Below are positions 1 to 13,438 of a DNA stretch of 64,000 nt, piece by piece. Every line of letters starts with the position of its first letter. Position 1 is the stretch's first letter. The notes beneath the pieces are model-generated. The model was not told where the DNA came from, searched no databases, and saw nothing but the letters and a program-made list of their open reading frames with translations. Source of the DNA: Dioscorea cayenensis subsp. rotundata (Eukaryota; Streptophyta; Magnoliopsida; Dioscoreales; Dioscoreaceae); assembly GCF_009730915.1 (NCBI RefSeq), contig NC_052483.1, positions 1,674,001 to 1,738,000 of the forward strand, in the 5' to 3' direction. Both the position numbers and the translations under genes were made by a program.

Positions 1-3000
1 AGAGAAGAATTTGGATATTAATTCTCGAGGGTTGCTCTACGGTGTCCCGGGTTGCTACGGTGCACTTCAGCGATCTTGAGGACTCTACGGTGTCAGTGCT
101 ACGGTGTCGAGACGAGATCAGATAGTGTTGGTGCTGCAAAACTACGAGACGGGCTAGTTTAACTTCTGTAATGGGTTTGCTTCTGATGTGTTTTTATTCT
201 TTTCTAATTTACTCTGTGCCCTCTAACACACAAGAATGGAAACAAAAATCAAATGATCGAGATTGCCCACTATTTATAGCGAGAATTTTCGCACATAATC
301 TAGCTGCTGATCCGGGTATCTATTAATGCAAAATGACCATTTTACCCTAATGCATTCGCAAAAATAAGAGAAAATCTGGAGTCCAAATTTGAGTGGATGA
401 CTGATCAGTATGTCCTCAGACGATGATCTCTAACCCGAATGTATGTCTAGCGTAAAAGTGGGTCTCCCGTTTGATGTCGCTTGCTCGCATGGTTACATGC
501 GTGTCGCGTCGACTTGAACTTCGGCAGAATAAGGTTAAACAAAAGGCGGTGATGGTTAAATAATTAGTCAACATGTTTAAACATTATTGTAATTAAATAA
601 GCGAAATGATTAATATTTAAGAGTCGGAAAAGTGTAATTAAACAAAAATTGAGAATGTTTAAAAAGGTAATACTAAATATTTGAGTGTAAAATCGACGTT
701 GGCGAGACCTTATGGAGTGCGACCATTTTAAGTCACGTTTGTGAAATGGCGGAGCTTCCTGATCAAGCATTGAGCGACTCATGACGTTCGAATACATCTA
801 CTGCTGATCACCTCCGAGCGGATAATTCGTTGACGATGCTCAAAGTATGTAATGTCAGCCCGGTGAGCTTAGGAGGGTGATATGGCGCAGTTCATTCAGC
901 GGTCATCACAATCTTTGGCGGTGGATGCTTATGCATCTCGCAGAGCGTATAGACCGGCCTCCTCGCCGATGCGCTTCCCAGTGCGGCGTTGGCTTTCGTA
1001 AAATTGGCCTCGAATGTCGAGGCGATGCGCGTGTGGCGAAGAAGGAAGACTCTCGCCATGTGTGCGCTGCACGAGGCCCTTGGACACGTCACGAGGACGA
1101 AGGTAATTATCTCCTGATAATCTCACCTCGTATAAAGGCGTACGGCAACTTAGATATGAACCCAGTCGATTGGCGCCGGTCTGGGTTGTCGGTATCTATA
1201 GAAAGCGACGTGGACCATTGTTACCATCTTTCACTGCGGTAGTGTGCGCGATATTTTCAGGAGTGGGTACCATCGAGAAAACAGCGGCCTCGCAAACCCT
1301 CTTGAATCCCGACCTGCTCTGCCTTGCTGAAAGAAAGAATGCGCGTTTAAAAAGTCTGCGCGCGTCTCTCTCGCGTCATGCACATGACTGCGGGATTTAG
1401 TGCCGGCCGCACTTATCGCGTACGCAAAGCAAGCGTCATGGGCGGAGATGTACCGGCTGCGCGTCGAGGACCACACGGGCGTACTCTTTGTCTGACGAAA
1501 CTGCCCAGCGCTAGTGTGAACCTATCCTGTCCCATGACGTGTCGCTGCGAATGTCGATGGCCTTGTACTGAGGGCAGGTCCTTGAGCCACGAGATCACTC
1601 GTGCGCTAACCCGTTTTTGGGCGCTTTGGGATGTGGCCTTGGAACCTATGCCACGCCGCCGTGTGTGCCAGCCAGGTTGGTGGCCTCTTGATTCTGCATG
1701 TATTTTGTTATATACTCTTTTGATGCGTACGGCGGCTGACGTAACCGTGGCGCCGGTCGCGGTCGCTGCCCGATGTTTTCGATTAACGCATGTGATTTGA
1801 AGTCAAAATTCCTTTTGATTGCATGATTTGATATCGTCCACTGAAAGTGTTCGTCTGCGTCATAAGCGTTGACCAATATCGGCGACGTCGGCGAATGATA
1901 CGGCGAGGAGGAAAGGCGTGCCCACACTAGTCGGAATGTCACTGGGGACTGGGCCATGGGAACAGCTGGCGAGTGCAGATTCACATGACGCCGGTCGACA
2001 GTCGAAAGGTTTCAGATATGTTGGCGGAGAATATAATGTTTGGCGATGTGCGTCAATGGTTAAGCGTTTAAATTAAATACTTAAACAATTAACTAATAAC
2101 GTGAGGACTGATGCGATATGGCCACGATGACGGACGTATTTAAAGCAATAGTGACCCAGGACAGCGAAAATAATTAAAAGAAAGGAACTTCTGACGAGTA
2201 AACCTCGTTTTCGTTAGGATCCCGGCGATGGCGCATTTTACGTCTCGGCGCGAGATGCGACTTTCTGCACGTTTGAAGATGGGTGGACGTGCAGCATCCG
2301 ATGGAAGTGGCTTGACATCCGTTTTTCTGTTGGTGAAACCGTTTTATGTCCATACGGTGTGATGAAGGCTTCGCGTGAGGAGACTTGCAGGCCGTGGCTC
2401 TCGCGTATGGTGCTAACGCAGTTCCCGAAGTGGGGCGGTGAGCAATTGGCGCTCTTCCCTCCCGGGTTGGATCCTAGCAATGCCACAAAAACTCTCCGTA
2501 ATATATCGTACGAAAACCAAAGTCGTACAAACCAGGTGAGAATGAAGAACCATGAAGAGCGAAGGCGACGAAGAAAGTAGAAGATGTAAAGAGACGACGC
2601 AGTGCGTGTTAGGCGCAAAACGAAAAGTCTGTGATAGCATGCTGGGAGGTTAGACTAGGCGTGATGTGATTGGGCGTGTTATTTTCCCTCCGTCCCAAGG
2701 GCAAAAAGGGAAATATATGTCGTTGTCGCGAGAGAGACATGTTGTGCGTGGGTCGAGATAGGATACCAGTTTCGACCAGCGTGGGTCTGCGTGTAGCGTC
2801 GAGGCTATGTTTAAACGGATCACGTATAGTGTTTAAAATAACGGTTAACTATTTGCTAAAAGTACATTATCATGTAAATTATAATATGTATGTTGTTTTA
2901 AATTGAATGCTTTCAGCGACATCGCTTAGCTTGCTAGATAGGTGCCTCAGATGTCATTGTTTAATATTCGTATTTCGTGTTACTAACCGCCAGCGGGTGG

Positions 3001-4730
3001 CGTTGTTTCAAAAGGTGGCTTGAGTATTGCTACACTGCTACAGTTGTTTACAATGGCGTGTCCATTGTTTTACTAGGTCTGCTGTTTAAATTTGAGTTCA
3101 CAGGTGAATCGCGATTGTTTTCGATTTTGTTATAAAAGATTTACAACATTTCTGACATTTACAAACGATTTGCTACATTTAACACTTTCTGACGTCTGAT
3201 AGCTACGTAGGACTTTGAGCTCCGCGACTCGACCATCGTATCGCTTGACACTAGTGCATGCGTTCCGAATGCTACAGCGGTTTGCATAACTGCGCATCTG
3301 ATCAGACACAAATGGCGTGCAACATGTTCAAAAGGTTAAACTGGCACTTGCAGTTCATGAAAGCGACTGTAGTCAGTGTGTCGTAGGTAAGGACTTAAGC
3401 AGTGACGATCACGATAGTTAAACGCTTTGAGCATGCTGGGTTGTATACTGCGGCGATACGTCATTTCTTAAGCGATAACGAGAGAGAGTCTGAGTGGTAA
3501 ATGTCATCGCGTGCTTAGGGATGTTTTAAGCGAGTCCTCACTCCTGCAGAAATCTCCCTCCGCGATCACCTTGTCATCGGTGAAAAGCTTCTCTTTTGGC
3601 CACCCAGGTGAGAGCTACTTTCTTAATTGCTTTCCGTGCGTCACATTTGGAGAATCCCTGCGCATTCGAGGCGTGTAAGGACTTGGCAGCGAGAATAGTT
3701 TAACTAGATTGATGATTACCGGCTGTGATTCTCGAATGAGGAGAAGGCTCGCGAAACGTCGCTGCGAGTCTCGAGTGGTTTGTCCATGGGAAGAGGAGGA
3801 AGAGGAGGAGGAGGGAGGAGGATGATGGGGCGGCAGGAGGTGGTTGTCCGTGGGGAGGGTGCTTTCGCACGTTGTTATTTGGTGTGAAAGTCCTGAGGCG
3901 GTGACTCTTAGTATCAGAGAGAAAAAGTTAAGCATACAGGTGGCGACATTGGCCCGGTGATGAGCGAGGAGCGGGTGTTGGCGGAGGGTATGTTACGTGT
4001 ATAAGAATTAGTGCTGATGTCATTAATTCTTACAGCATGCGGATACCGTAACACCTTACTTTGCACGCGTGCCACGTGCTTGCCAGTCGAGATCGTTGAA
4101 AGATCGATCGTCGTTTCTGCGGAGGCTTTTTGAGAATTTACGCGTTTATGAATAGTTGCCATGTAAAGAATAATGTTAAAAGCGGAGGAGAGAGGAGTAT
4201 TAAGCGGATGTATTGATTATTATTAACGTATTGGTAAAATATTTAAAGCGGATAATGTGCAAATAGTTAAAGCATTGTTTAAAATGTCTGAAATAGATAA
4301 CCATCGCCAGCGAAGAACTTTACTGCTTAAATGAGAATGAGCTAAGTAAGTAATGCTTTTACATTCTCGTCGTTAGTACTGACTTCTGACCGTGAGCGAG
4401 AGAAACGGCGACGATGGCACGTGCTGCGCGCAAATCGTGCTAAAATACGACTACGGCTCGTTTGAAGATTGAAGTGCTGGCTTGACCCGATCAGGAGTGA
4501 AAATCGAATTTCGTTTTACATTCGAGAAGCGGAATTTATATATTTCGTATGATAATGAGGAGAACAACAAGATGTAATGTAACTCCTGGCGTTATACATC
4601 GAGCCAAAGCGGTACGTGGTTGAAACGTGATGTGATTTGGCGCTTTTCGCTTTCCCTGTTTAGGAGAAAATAGGGATTTCCACAACATGGACCCATTTTG
4701 AGTGAGCAGTGGGGTAAAAGGGAAGTTAAA
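1..4730. other. Gene-free, decayed repeat-like block
   Basis: No convincing gene is visible. The ORFs are short, overlap on both strands and encode nothing recognisable. Composition differs from the AT-rich gap that starts near 4730: CpG-containing words are frequent and short gtttaaa/gttaaa words recur throughout. The first 110 bases repeat the word ctacggtgtc. Parts of 2035-2720 resemble 4195-4690, which suggests an internally repeated, old non-autonomous element or satellite-like sequence. I do not recognise the family, and no terminal repeats could be placed. Confidence 0.4.
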
Positions 4731-5719
4731 CTATTATGAGTACATCTGTGGTGATGCTAAAAAGTAGGAGGGTTTGGGAAGTTTTGAAATTCTGAGGATG
4801 AGCGGTAATTTTTCACTTTTTAATGAAAATCTATTTATTTTGTAACTAAAAATAATATTTCATTATTGAGCTATTGATAAGAAGTGTATTACCTCAAATT
4901 TTAATTATTTTAAAATATTAAGGATTAATATTTAGAAAAATAATGTTTTGAATACAAAAACGGTGGAGGGGTAACATGCGTTCATTAATGTTAAGAACAT
5001 TGCAAACTAATTATGAGTCACATGTTAGTTTGACTTACTTTCCCATTTATCAAAATTAATGTAATACATATATAAAGAAAAAGCCAATTCTCTTCAAAAT
5101 CATCTCAATTGGTAAATAATGGGGAAAAAAAATATATAATTTTCATTTTTTTGCTAAATTATTTTTTTAAACAAGTAAAAATTAAAATTATGCATGACTT
5201 TTGGCATGATTAAGAAATTTAAAATTACAAATTTAACAAGGGAAAAAAAAGAAGATTTTAAAACTCTTTTTGGATAAATTTTCGTATATTGTTTTCGGTA
5301 GTTATTTCATTTTTTTTTAAAAAAAATATTTATACTTTCTTCAACACAATCCTAAAAATAATCTTGTAGATTATATCCTTTTTTACCTTATTTTTAATTT
5401 TTTTTTAAAATTTTAATTCTATCAATTAAACCATGTACTTCAAGATTCATGTAAATATAAAATTAAAACTTCAGAGCGTATATATTTTCCTAAATATAAA
5501 CATGGTACCATCAATTAAATAATCTGATTTTTTATAAAATAAAAAAGAAAAGAAAATTCAATTTCAATAAATTCAATGAAATTTAAAATAAAAACAGGTA
5601 AATATTATAAGTTATTGCATTAGAAGTAATTTTTCTTTTTTGAAAATTACAATGTTTTTCCACTTCCGAATTCCCACTTCCCATTTCCGACTTCCATCTT
5701 CCACTTCCTCAGTTCCGCT
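4731..5719. other. AT-rich intergenic region upstream of the PPR gene
   Basis: Very AT-rich sequence with poly-A and poly-T runs. No ORF, RNA gene or clear repeat boundary is visible. The last ~80 bases become C/T-rich with repeated cttcc words, and probably belong to the promoter or leader of the gene at 5784. Confidence 0.6.
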
Positions 5720-5745
5720 TGACGTCATCACCTCAAAACCCTAAA
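5720..5745 (+). promoter_or_regulatory. TGACGTCA element and telo-box before the PPR gene
   Basis: A palindromic TGACGTCA (5720-5727, a bZIP-type site) is followed by AAACCCTAAA (5736-5745), the plant telo-box. Further AACCCTAA-like words run to the start codon at 5784. Telo-boxes are known to be common in promoters of plant genes for ribosome and organelle biogenesis, which suits an organellar PPR protein. That they regulate this gene is inference from position. Confidence 0.5.
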
Positions 5746-5783
5746 AACACTCCAAAACCTAACCCTAATCTCGAGCTCCATCC

Positions 5784-7283
5784 ATGGCGAGGCCGCCGCC
5801 GCCTCTTCTCCGCCACCTCCTCCGGCGCTTCCTCCCATCCCACCCTCCCATTCCCCATCCGTCCATCCATTCTCCTCTTCCTCCTCTCACCCTCTTCCGA
5901 TTCCTCTCTTCTCTCTCCTCCGCCGTCCCCGCCGCCGCCGCATCCGACGTCGCTCACTCGATCGCTGGTGAACTCCAGAAAATCTCCTCCTCCGTCTCCA
6001 CTGACCTCCCCGGCCACCTCTCCCTCCATTTCTCCGACGTCCGCTTCACCCCCTCCCTCCTCCACGACGTTCTTACACACTCCCCTCCCACCGCCGGTCG
6101 CGCAGCTGCCGATCTCTTCCGCCACCTCGCTGGAACTCGTTGCCTTCCGGCATCTGACCCCTCCCTAGCTCTCCTCGTTGGCCTCCTCGCCCGCCGCCAC
6201 GACTTCAAGGCCATCAACGAGCTCCTCCATGACTTCCCTCGTGCTGTCGGCCACGAAACCCTCTCTACCACCCTTCTCTCCCTGGCCTCTGCCGGTCGCC
6301 CTGCCGCCGCCGTTCGTCTCTTCCAATCCCTCGGCAAGGATCTCAACGTCCCGCGTGATCCCGCCGCTCTCTCTGCTCTCGTTACAGCGCTATGCGCACA
6401 CGGATTCACTGGCTACGCTGAGCGTGCTGTCAAAGCTGCGGCTGCTGAGATATTTCCTAATGTAGATATCTGCAACGCTTTGATCGGAGGGTACTGCACT
6501 GAGCTGAAGCTCGGCGAGGCAAGGAGGTTGATGGAGGAGATCCTCCGGGGAGGGTTTGAGCTATCTACTCCAGCTTACAACTCGATTCTAGATTGTGTTT
6601 GCCGGCTTGCCAGGAAGAAAGATCCTCTCCAAATGCAGCACGAGGCTGAAAAAATCCTGCTTGAAATGGAATCCGCTGGAATTCCAAGAAATGCAAGGAC
6701 TTTCCATGTTCTAATCTATAACCTTTGCAAGATACGAAAGACCGAGGATGCAATGAAGCTGTTCGGAAGAATGCCGGAGTGGGGATGCTCGGCAGAGGCT
6801 GATACTTATCTTGTTTTGATCAGAAGTTTGTATCAGGCAGCTAGAGTGTCAGAGGGTGATGAGATGATTGAGTGGATGAGGTCTGCTGGATTTGGTTCAG
6901 AGCTTGATAGGAAGGCATATTATGGGTTTATCAAGATTTTGTGTGGGATTGAGAGGGTTGATCATGCAATGAAGGTGTTTCGGATGATGAAGGGTTATGG
7001 GCATGCGCCGGGGATCAAGACTTATGATTTGTTGATTGGAAAGTTGGCAGCTCACAATCAAGGGGATCGAGCCAATGCATTGTTCAAGGAGGCAGTTGCA
7101 CGAGGTGTTCCTGTCACTCCGAATGTGTATAAAGTTGACCCAAGGTTTGTGAAGCAGAAGAAAGTGAAGCAGGGGAAGAAGAGGGAGACATTGCCGGAGA
7201 AGATGGCAAGGAAGAGGAAGAGGATTAGGAAGCTGAAGATGAGCTTTGTCAAGAAGCCAAGATCAACGAGGAGGGTCATTTGA
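5784..7283 (+). CDS. P-type pentatricopeptide repeat protein, PNM1-like
   Basis: An intronless 499-aa reading frame, as is usual for plant PPR genes. Residues 1-50 are rich in Pro, Arg, Ser and Leu with few acids and look like a mitochondrial presequence. From about residue 120 to 440 there are roughly 35-residue helical repeats with P-type PPR patterns (for example NALIGGYCTELKLGEARRLM, TFHVLIYNLCKIRKTEDAMK, TYDLLIGKLAAH). There is no E, DYW or SMR domain. The last ~50 residues are extremely basic (KMARKRKRIRKLKMSF), like a nuclear localisation signal. This layout and length resemble Arabidopsis PNM1 (about 520 aa), a PPR protein found in mitochondria and nucleus. PPR proteins bind organellar RNA base by base; the target here is unknown. 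The ATG lies just after a telo-box and is the first in frame. GC content is high at the 5' end and falls towards the 3' end. Confidence 0.88.
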   Translation: MARPPPPLLRHLLRRFLPSHPPIPHPSIHSPLPPLTLFRFLSSLSSAVPAAAASDVAHSIAGELQKISSSVSTDLPGHLSLHFSDVRFTPSLLHDVLTHSPPTAGRAAADLFRHLAGTRCLPASDPSLALLVGLLARRHDFKAINELLHDFPRAVGHETLSTTLLSLASAGRPAAAVRLFQSLGKDLNVPRDPAALSALVTALCAHGFTGYAERAVKAAAAEIFPNVDICNALIGGYCTELKLGEARRLMEEILRGGFELSTPAYNSILDCVCRLARKKDPLQMQHEAEKILLEMESAGIPRNARTFHVLIYNLCKIRKTEDAMKLFGRMPEWGCSAEADTYLVLIRSLYQAARVSEGDEMIEWMRSAGFGSELDRKAYYGFIKILCGIERVDHAMKVFRMMKGYGHAPGIKTYDLLIGKLAAHNQGDRANALFKEAVARGVPVTPNVYKVDPRFVKQKKVKQGKKRETLPEKMARKRKRIRKLKMSFVKKPRSTRRVI

Positions 7284-8477
7284 ACCATGTAGCATGGATG
7301 GTATTGTTTTACATGCCTTTTATGCTTATGTAGTTATATTTAATATTTAAAAACTGAATTTTGATGCTGAGGGCATAAATTTTTTGCATAATAATAATGT
7401 AGTTTTTTTTGACAGGTGAAACACTCTGATGATGTTTGTTCATTGTTTTAAAATTGTTTTGTGTTTCTTCTTCCAGTTCCGTGTGATATTTTGGAATTAT
7501 ATTATGGGTTTAATCTCTATATGTATGTACATGGTACTCCATTAGCTTTTCAAAACTGAAAGTGGCCGGCTGTAGAATAAGCTGTGAGTGTTGAATTCTT
7601 TGTGCAACTGCTATATTTTTTGCTTGGACAGATTTCGGATCATTTATGTGATTTTTGCAATGTATAAAAAGTAGTATTCTGATCAATATTCCTGCTATTA
7701 GCATGAGAAAAACAATGATCTGAACTGTATTCTTGTCTTTTGATTCTGTTACTCATCACTTGTGCCGTGATGCTTAGGAGATGAAGCAGTTTATGTCATT
7801 GTTGTTTGCATTGATTATTCAGACTTGATTTCAGTCATGCCGGTTGCTATGAGATGTAGCAATGAGAAGCATGAAGAGGCAAATGATTATGTGAAATCAT
7901 ATAATATCAGTTTGTACTTAAAATGCTATTGATTTGTGAGATACAGGGATATCTTGACATGTAATAACTAATTTCAGTAAAAAAAATATCCTACCATATG
8001 AGGTGGAGAAGGATGATATACTGCCAATAACCAAGATGGGAGCCTGAGATTATAAATCTTCCAGCATTTTTTCAGGCTATTTATTGAACGACAAAAGTTC
8101 AGTCTTAATCTTAGAATGAAAAATCTTTAATCTAGAGTAAACACCTATAGTATATTTGGATAACAATTTGGTGGGATGATCTGAAGAGCTAACTGTACAC
8201 TTGATAATAAATGCATATTAGTATGCATATGCATTTTTTCTAGCAGCATAAATAAAGGTACTTATGACATGACAAATCCTTGTTGAGTGCTGCCTATAAG
8301 GTTTGACCATTATAGGAAGAAAGTGACAAATAAAATTGTGCTACAAACGGGAATGATCATGTGCTGGACTACAAACATGATTGAAAGTGATGCTCATAAC
8401 ATTCAATTTGGACTAGTGGATGGTTTTACTTGATCAACAATTCTATAAATGAGAAGCCTTAGCTGGATTGGGGCCTA
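7284..8477. other. Downstream region of the PPR gene, possible 3' UTR
   Basis: No coding sequence is recognised. The composition is T-rich and transcript-like near the gene, with several candidate splice and polyadenylation signals. It may hold the PPR 3' UTR; the end of the transcript cannot be fixed by eye. Confidence 0.35.
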
Positions 8478-9600
8478 TTGATAAACGTTTAAAAGTACGT
8501 ATTTTGCATGTATTTATTTGGTATTATTCGTTACATTTATTTGTTGAACCGATGCCCTTTTGGTCTAAATTGTGTTATTTTTGCATTTGGGTCTAATAGA
8601 AACACAGGAACTCGGGAAATGCGATTGAGGATGGTGGGGTATCAAAAAGCAGAGCGTTCGAGGCGGGTGCTGTAGTACATTCTTTGCAAAGTTTCGCTTT
8701 TATTGTTGTTGCTCATCACACGGGCTTCTCGGCGGAAATCCCAAAGGATCGACATATGGCGGGTATATTGACGTTTTACCTATCGGGACACGAGGTTTAA
8801 AAGGCTTTGAGAACTGTCTTTGTAAAGATGGAAATAAAATCAGCAGGCGCCAACATAAATAAAAGAGAGGCATAGTAGGAGAAAGACGCTAGCTAACTCG
8901 AAAAAGTACAAGTAGAATACGCTCTGACAAACAAAACAAAAAGAAAAAGCAGATACAAAATAAACAAAAGGTATGCCCACGGTCTAAGAGTGGGAGGAAA
9001 TGAGGATGTGACACAAGTGGTGGCAAGGAGCGATGAAGATGTGTGACGATAGTTGAGGAGTTAAGCTAAGTTGTGCTTGTCCATTGCTACATCTTGAGTG
9101 ATGATCTCCTCACATCCACTCGAGAACATGGGCATTCTTTGGACCTACGGTCTTTGAAATAACTCAAACTTTGTGCGCAAAGATGGTGAAGCGGCTCTCT
9201 ATCATCCCGGTGGGACTAGAGCTCGATCTCGATTATCACGTGAATCACAGGGGTCTGTGAGGCATGATCACTTCCTGCCCATGGGCAGGCGATAAATACT
9301 CGCTTCTCAGCAATCCTAATAGGAACAGGGTGGAATCCTAAGAGACAATAGATCCCACCCGGTCGTACCCTCAGTGGCTCGATCAATCCCATGCGGATGG
9401 ACGGCGAGGTAATGTAACCGATCCATGAAAATAGCTCGACAAGCGAGCAGACAGCGGTCTCTGCCACTAAGGTGTCCCATATGGATAGGTGGGTGCTCAG
9501 TGATGCGCTGACACATAATCGGATGGTGGCGGCGTCACTGCGCGGTAGAGTCATTTGCACTATACTCCTAGTCAAAAGAGCATGAATATAGATCGATGGC
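8478..9600. mobile_element. Possible decayed LTR-retroelement fragment
   Basis: From about 8478 the sequence switches to a GC-richer block beginning tgataaacgtttaaaa. The opening (gcatgtatttatttggt, then a cacaggaact word) has the look of LTRs of Ty3-type elements. Around 9210-9575 there is a 119-codon minus-strand frame, but I cannot match it confidently to gag or pol. No paired LTR, primer site or target duplication was found. This is a weak call based on texture only. Confidence 0.3.
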
Positions 9601-12600
9601 GGGATTGCGGTGAGTTGGGAGGCCTGCGTGTTCGAGACTGGCCAGAGATGGAACTCAATAAGATACGTTCGCCTTCAAGCTGGGGCTTCATCAGCCCCGG
9701 TTGCTCAAGCGGATGATCTTAGGTAAGCTTCGTATATTACCCCAAATGCACACCAATATCATCCTCGAAACGGCGTTTTTCCCAAAAGCTCGGGAAAGTG
9801 ACGTGGTTAGGCGGTGAGTGAATGGGTATTCTGCCATTTCGATGGAGACTAGGACACCTCTAAGCTAAGTTCCTTTGAATGTGACTTCTTCAATTGAAAA
9901 TAATTTTGTCCAACTATCATGTGAAATGGGCTCCAACACCATGCCATCTAATGTGAAATGTGTTCAAAGCTTCCCAATCAAAATTTTCTAACCATGTCAT
10001 GAACACCTTGCGTGATAGGGAGTGCATAACGTGTATGTTCTTCTTTAGAAAACCTTGGTTCTTACCCGCAGGGAGAGAGGTTCTCTCAGCTCTCTTGGAG
10101 AAACAATCTCTTGATGGGTATCCTACACAAACACAGTGGAGATCATCCAACTAGGTAACAAGCAAAGTAAGCACCAAAAGAATGAAGAAAGTCAAGAAAA
10201 TGTCAATGCTACAGTAATTTCGGAAAAAAATTTCAAATGCTTTGCCTTTATAAGTAGCAAAAATTTTACAAATCAAGGGAAAACACTTTTGATCATCACT
10301 AAGCATTCACACAACAACTAAAAATCCAGAAATTCCACCCACAAAGAAAGCAAGAAGAGTTCAACGTTTTTGGTGAAGAACAAACCCCTTGACCTAGAGT
10401 AAAGATGAGTGAATTTAATGGTTGGATCGGCTAAAAGTTTGCTCAAACTCCATATCACTAAAATGGAAAGAGGAGGAGCAAACTAGAGCATGAAGAAAAA
10501 GCGAGTGGATGTGGAAGTAGCAACAATCTGATCTTTGTTGACTGTAGCTGAGCAAAAGAAATTTCAATAATGAAAGCATAGGTTTGAAGGATACTGACAT
10601 GTTCTTTGAGTTTATATGGTTGAAAGTTAAAGGTGATCATTGTAATAGAATGTTAGCTGTGGATTTTGGTAGATAGTTCAGACATGATCTGTAGACAACT
10701 CTTCATGAGGTGGTGATGCATGCATTTATTGGAAGTCTTGCTATTGTTACATGTACAGAAACTTCATTCTGGTTTGGCCACAGTTTTTAGAAATCAGAAC
10801 TCCTGCCAAGTAGCTTTCTAATGCAGTTGAGGTTTTCATATGTATTTTGATATTTATAAAGTTTTAACTATCTAAATCCTCATCACCATTTACAGCATGA
10901 ATCATTAGCTTTCCATAGCCTATATCAATCAGTCAAATCATCATGCCTTGCAATTTCATCCAAACAAATTATGCTTGACATATTCTCTGTATTATTTAGA
11001 TTTCCAACAGCGTTTTGCACAAAACATATGGTGATAGAGATAGATGCTGAAGATAATGAATGATAGTTATCTGTTTTTCAAAAATCTTTGATTTGTATAC
11101 TTTATGTTCTCTGGAGTGCTCTACCATTCTTTGGCAAAGTTTCTTTAATTAATATATCTTTCCTGTTAACCTATTCATGATGCCTTGGTTCACTCTTTTT
11201 GGTGGTTTCATTAGTAATCTCTCACCCTCACTTGTTCAAGTGATTCAATTCTCTACTCCAATAATTTGTTAGCTCAGCAGAACTTTTTATGAGTTTCACC
11301 ACAATATGATAATCCTTTCTCAGTTAGCTGGTAGGAGGATAATCAATTATTGTAGATCACCTGACTATTTTTTTACCTAGAATAACACTTGCTTGAAAAC
11401 TAGTGGTTTACAAAAGGAAAATGGACTGAAAACAGATATGATAGAGATGGATAGACATGATACAATAACATAGATGTCAACTTTAATGATCTTTTTATGT
11501 CTGCTATCAAGAAAAACCTTATTTTTTACATTGTTTATAACTAATTTTGTATTTTTTATAGTACTTGGTCATTGTGCATTCTGAGGAAACATCTGAATAT
11601 ATTTCTGTATTGTTCCATTCCAGGTCATGCTAGTGCAACAAGAATTCTGCATCAACTTAAACAAGGCGGAATCGAAGTTGGAAAAACAATTCGATTTGAG
11701 CTCAAACTGCAGCAATGCTTGCAGGATTTTAAATCAGATAATTCTCACTACAAATTGTGGTTGTCGAGATCGGATGCCTTGCGGACATGTCTACTGATTC
11801 ATAATTCGGAATTTATTTTTCTTGCTAACTTTATTGTAGTTGGCGAATAGCGTTGCATCGAAGAAATATTTGTTGTAAATCCTGGTCATCAACCTGAAAT
11901 GTGGAAGTCTATTGCTCACAACTTTTAATTTTCTTGTTGATGTTGAGAGTCCACAAGAAAATGAAGTTTTGATTGATGTCTTTGAAAATTTGCAAAGTTG
12001 TTGAATCTCCAAACTGGTTTTGGGACAATTTGGTTATTGTTATTACTTTCCATTTCTTTTATTTCTTTTATTTCTTTTCAGGTGTGTGCATGGCTCTTGT
12101 TGAACATCAAATTCAAATTAAGCAGGATGACTTCATGATCATAAATATAATTTTAATTAATGTTAATTAGGAAAGAAATAATACAAAACTTAAGAGCTAT
12201 GCATGATTATAATAATATAATTTTATTCATTTATTCTCTTAATCACTTGATTATGGTTTTCAATTATGAACATTTGATTAAAGAGTCAGAAAAGGTAAAG
12301 AACTACACTCATGTCTTCATGATGTTGTCATTGTTCCAATATGATATTATATGATTCTAGTGCCACACTTGATCTAATAATAAATGTCATTGAGAAAATT
12401 TTCAAATTAATAAATGTTTGGTGGGTGACGTGAAGTGTTTTTTAAATTTGGACAAAGAATTTATTAATATTATTTTATACATTCCAATCACTTTTGTTTG
12501 TATATTCAATGCTCTCCCACTAAAAATTATTTACTGATTATAGATGAGGATGAATGAGTTTATAGGTGGAAATCATTTGGTAACATTTTCTTCTTTTTTT

Positions 12601-13408
12601 TTTTAAATTTAAAAAATTGATTCAATTATATAATTTCATAATTTTTTTTAAATACCAAGGTATTATTTATATGTCACATTATTTAATATGAAGAAGACAT
12701 AAATATCCTCAAAACAAAAACATGTTTTTTTGTGAGTGTATGTCAAAATTTGGAATTTTTGTTGAAGTTTTATTAGTTTTCATATATTTTACACAATAAA
12801 TTTCATTACCAATCACATCCCTTTCACTTATTTTTATTAACAAACAAATTATATCCTTTTCTTGCACATTTCATTTATCCTCTCTTTATGTTTTTTTTAA
12901 ATCAAAATAAATCATCTAAAATATATTAAAAAAAAAATATCTATAAATCAATTACTTAAAAAGCAAAAAAATAAAAGTGAAAAATGATCCACGAACCCGA
13001 TTCCGTAGTAATTATGATGGACCTAATATGTTTAGTTGAATAACTTTTAAAACATATGATATATGAATCTTTTAAGATAATTACTAATCTATCTCTAAAT
13101 TATATAATAAATAAAAAATAAAATTTATAAATCATAGCTAAAAATGAGCCACATTTTGATTCCGTCATAATTACTATAGAACCGAGTCACTGGATTATTT
13201 TCCTACACAATATCACTACATCACTTTAAAAAATTGTAATTATATATAATGAAATGGGAAAATGAGAAATTTGCTTTTGACAAACAAGAAATTTGTTCTT
13301 GTTTACAGAGACAATGAGAATGATTAAAAGTTAAAAAGAAAAAAAAAAGTAGAGAATAAAAGAAATTTCCAAAGCTAAAGACACGAAAAACATTGGAAAA
13401 AAGCAAAC
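9601..13408. other. Intergenic region, no gene supported
   Basis: To about 10150 the sequence continues the mixed, possibly retroelement-derived block. After that it is AT-rich with only short unsupported ORFs. A small GC-richer patch at 11620-11800 has open frames but no recognisable domain. From 12400 to 13250 the sequence is very AT-rich and looks like ordinary intergenic DNA. Confidence 0.5.
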
Positions 13409-13420
13409 TTGTGTTGGATA

Positions 13421-13438
13421 AAGAGAGAGAGAGAGAGA

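Noticed and set aside
877-1800. Several 60-140 codon frames on both strands in the left block
   Set aside because: They overlap each other on both strands, show no domain or signal, and fit chance openness in a CpG-containing region.
5733-6409. Long open frames on the minus strand and in other frames across the PPR gene
   Set aside because: They are rich in Gly, Glu and Arg because of the CT-rich, GC-rich 5' coding sequence and are shadows of the PPR reading frame.
9216-9575. 119-codon minus-strand frame as a gene or gag fragment
   Set aside because: I could not match it to any family. A second overlapping frame (9316-9516) is open too, so it is only noted under the possible retroelement block.
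11572-11850. Possible exon with frames such as QLKQGGIEVGKTIRFELKLQ
   Set aside because: No domain recognised, no convincing partner exon, and two frames are equally open; not enough to call a gene.
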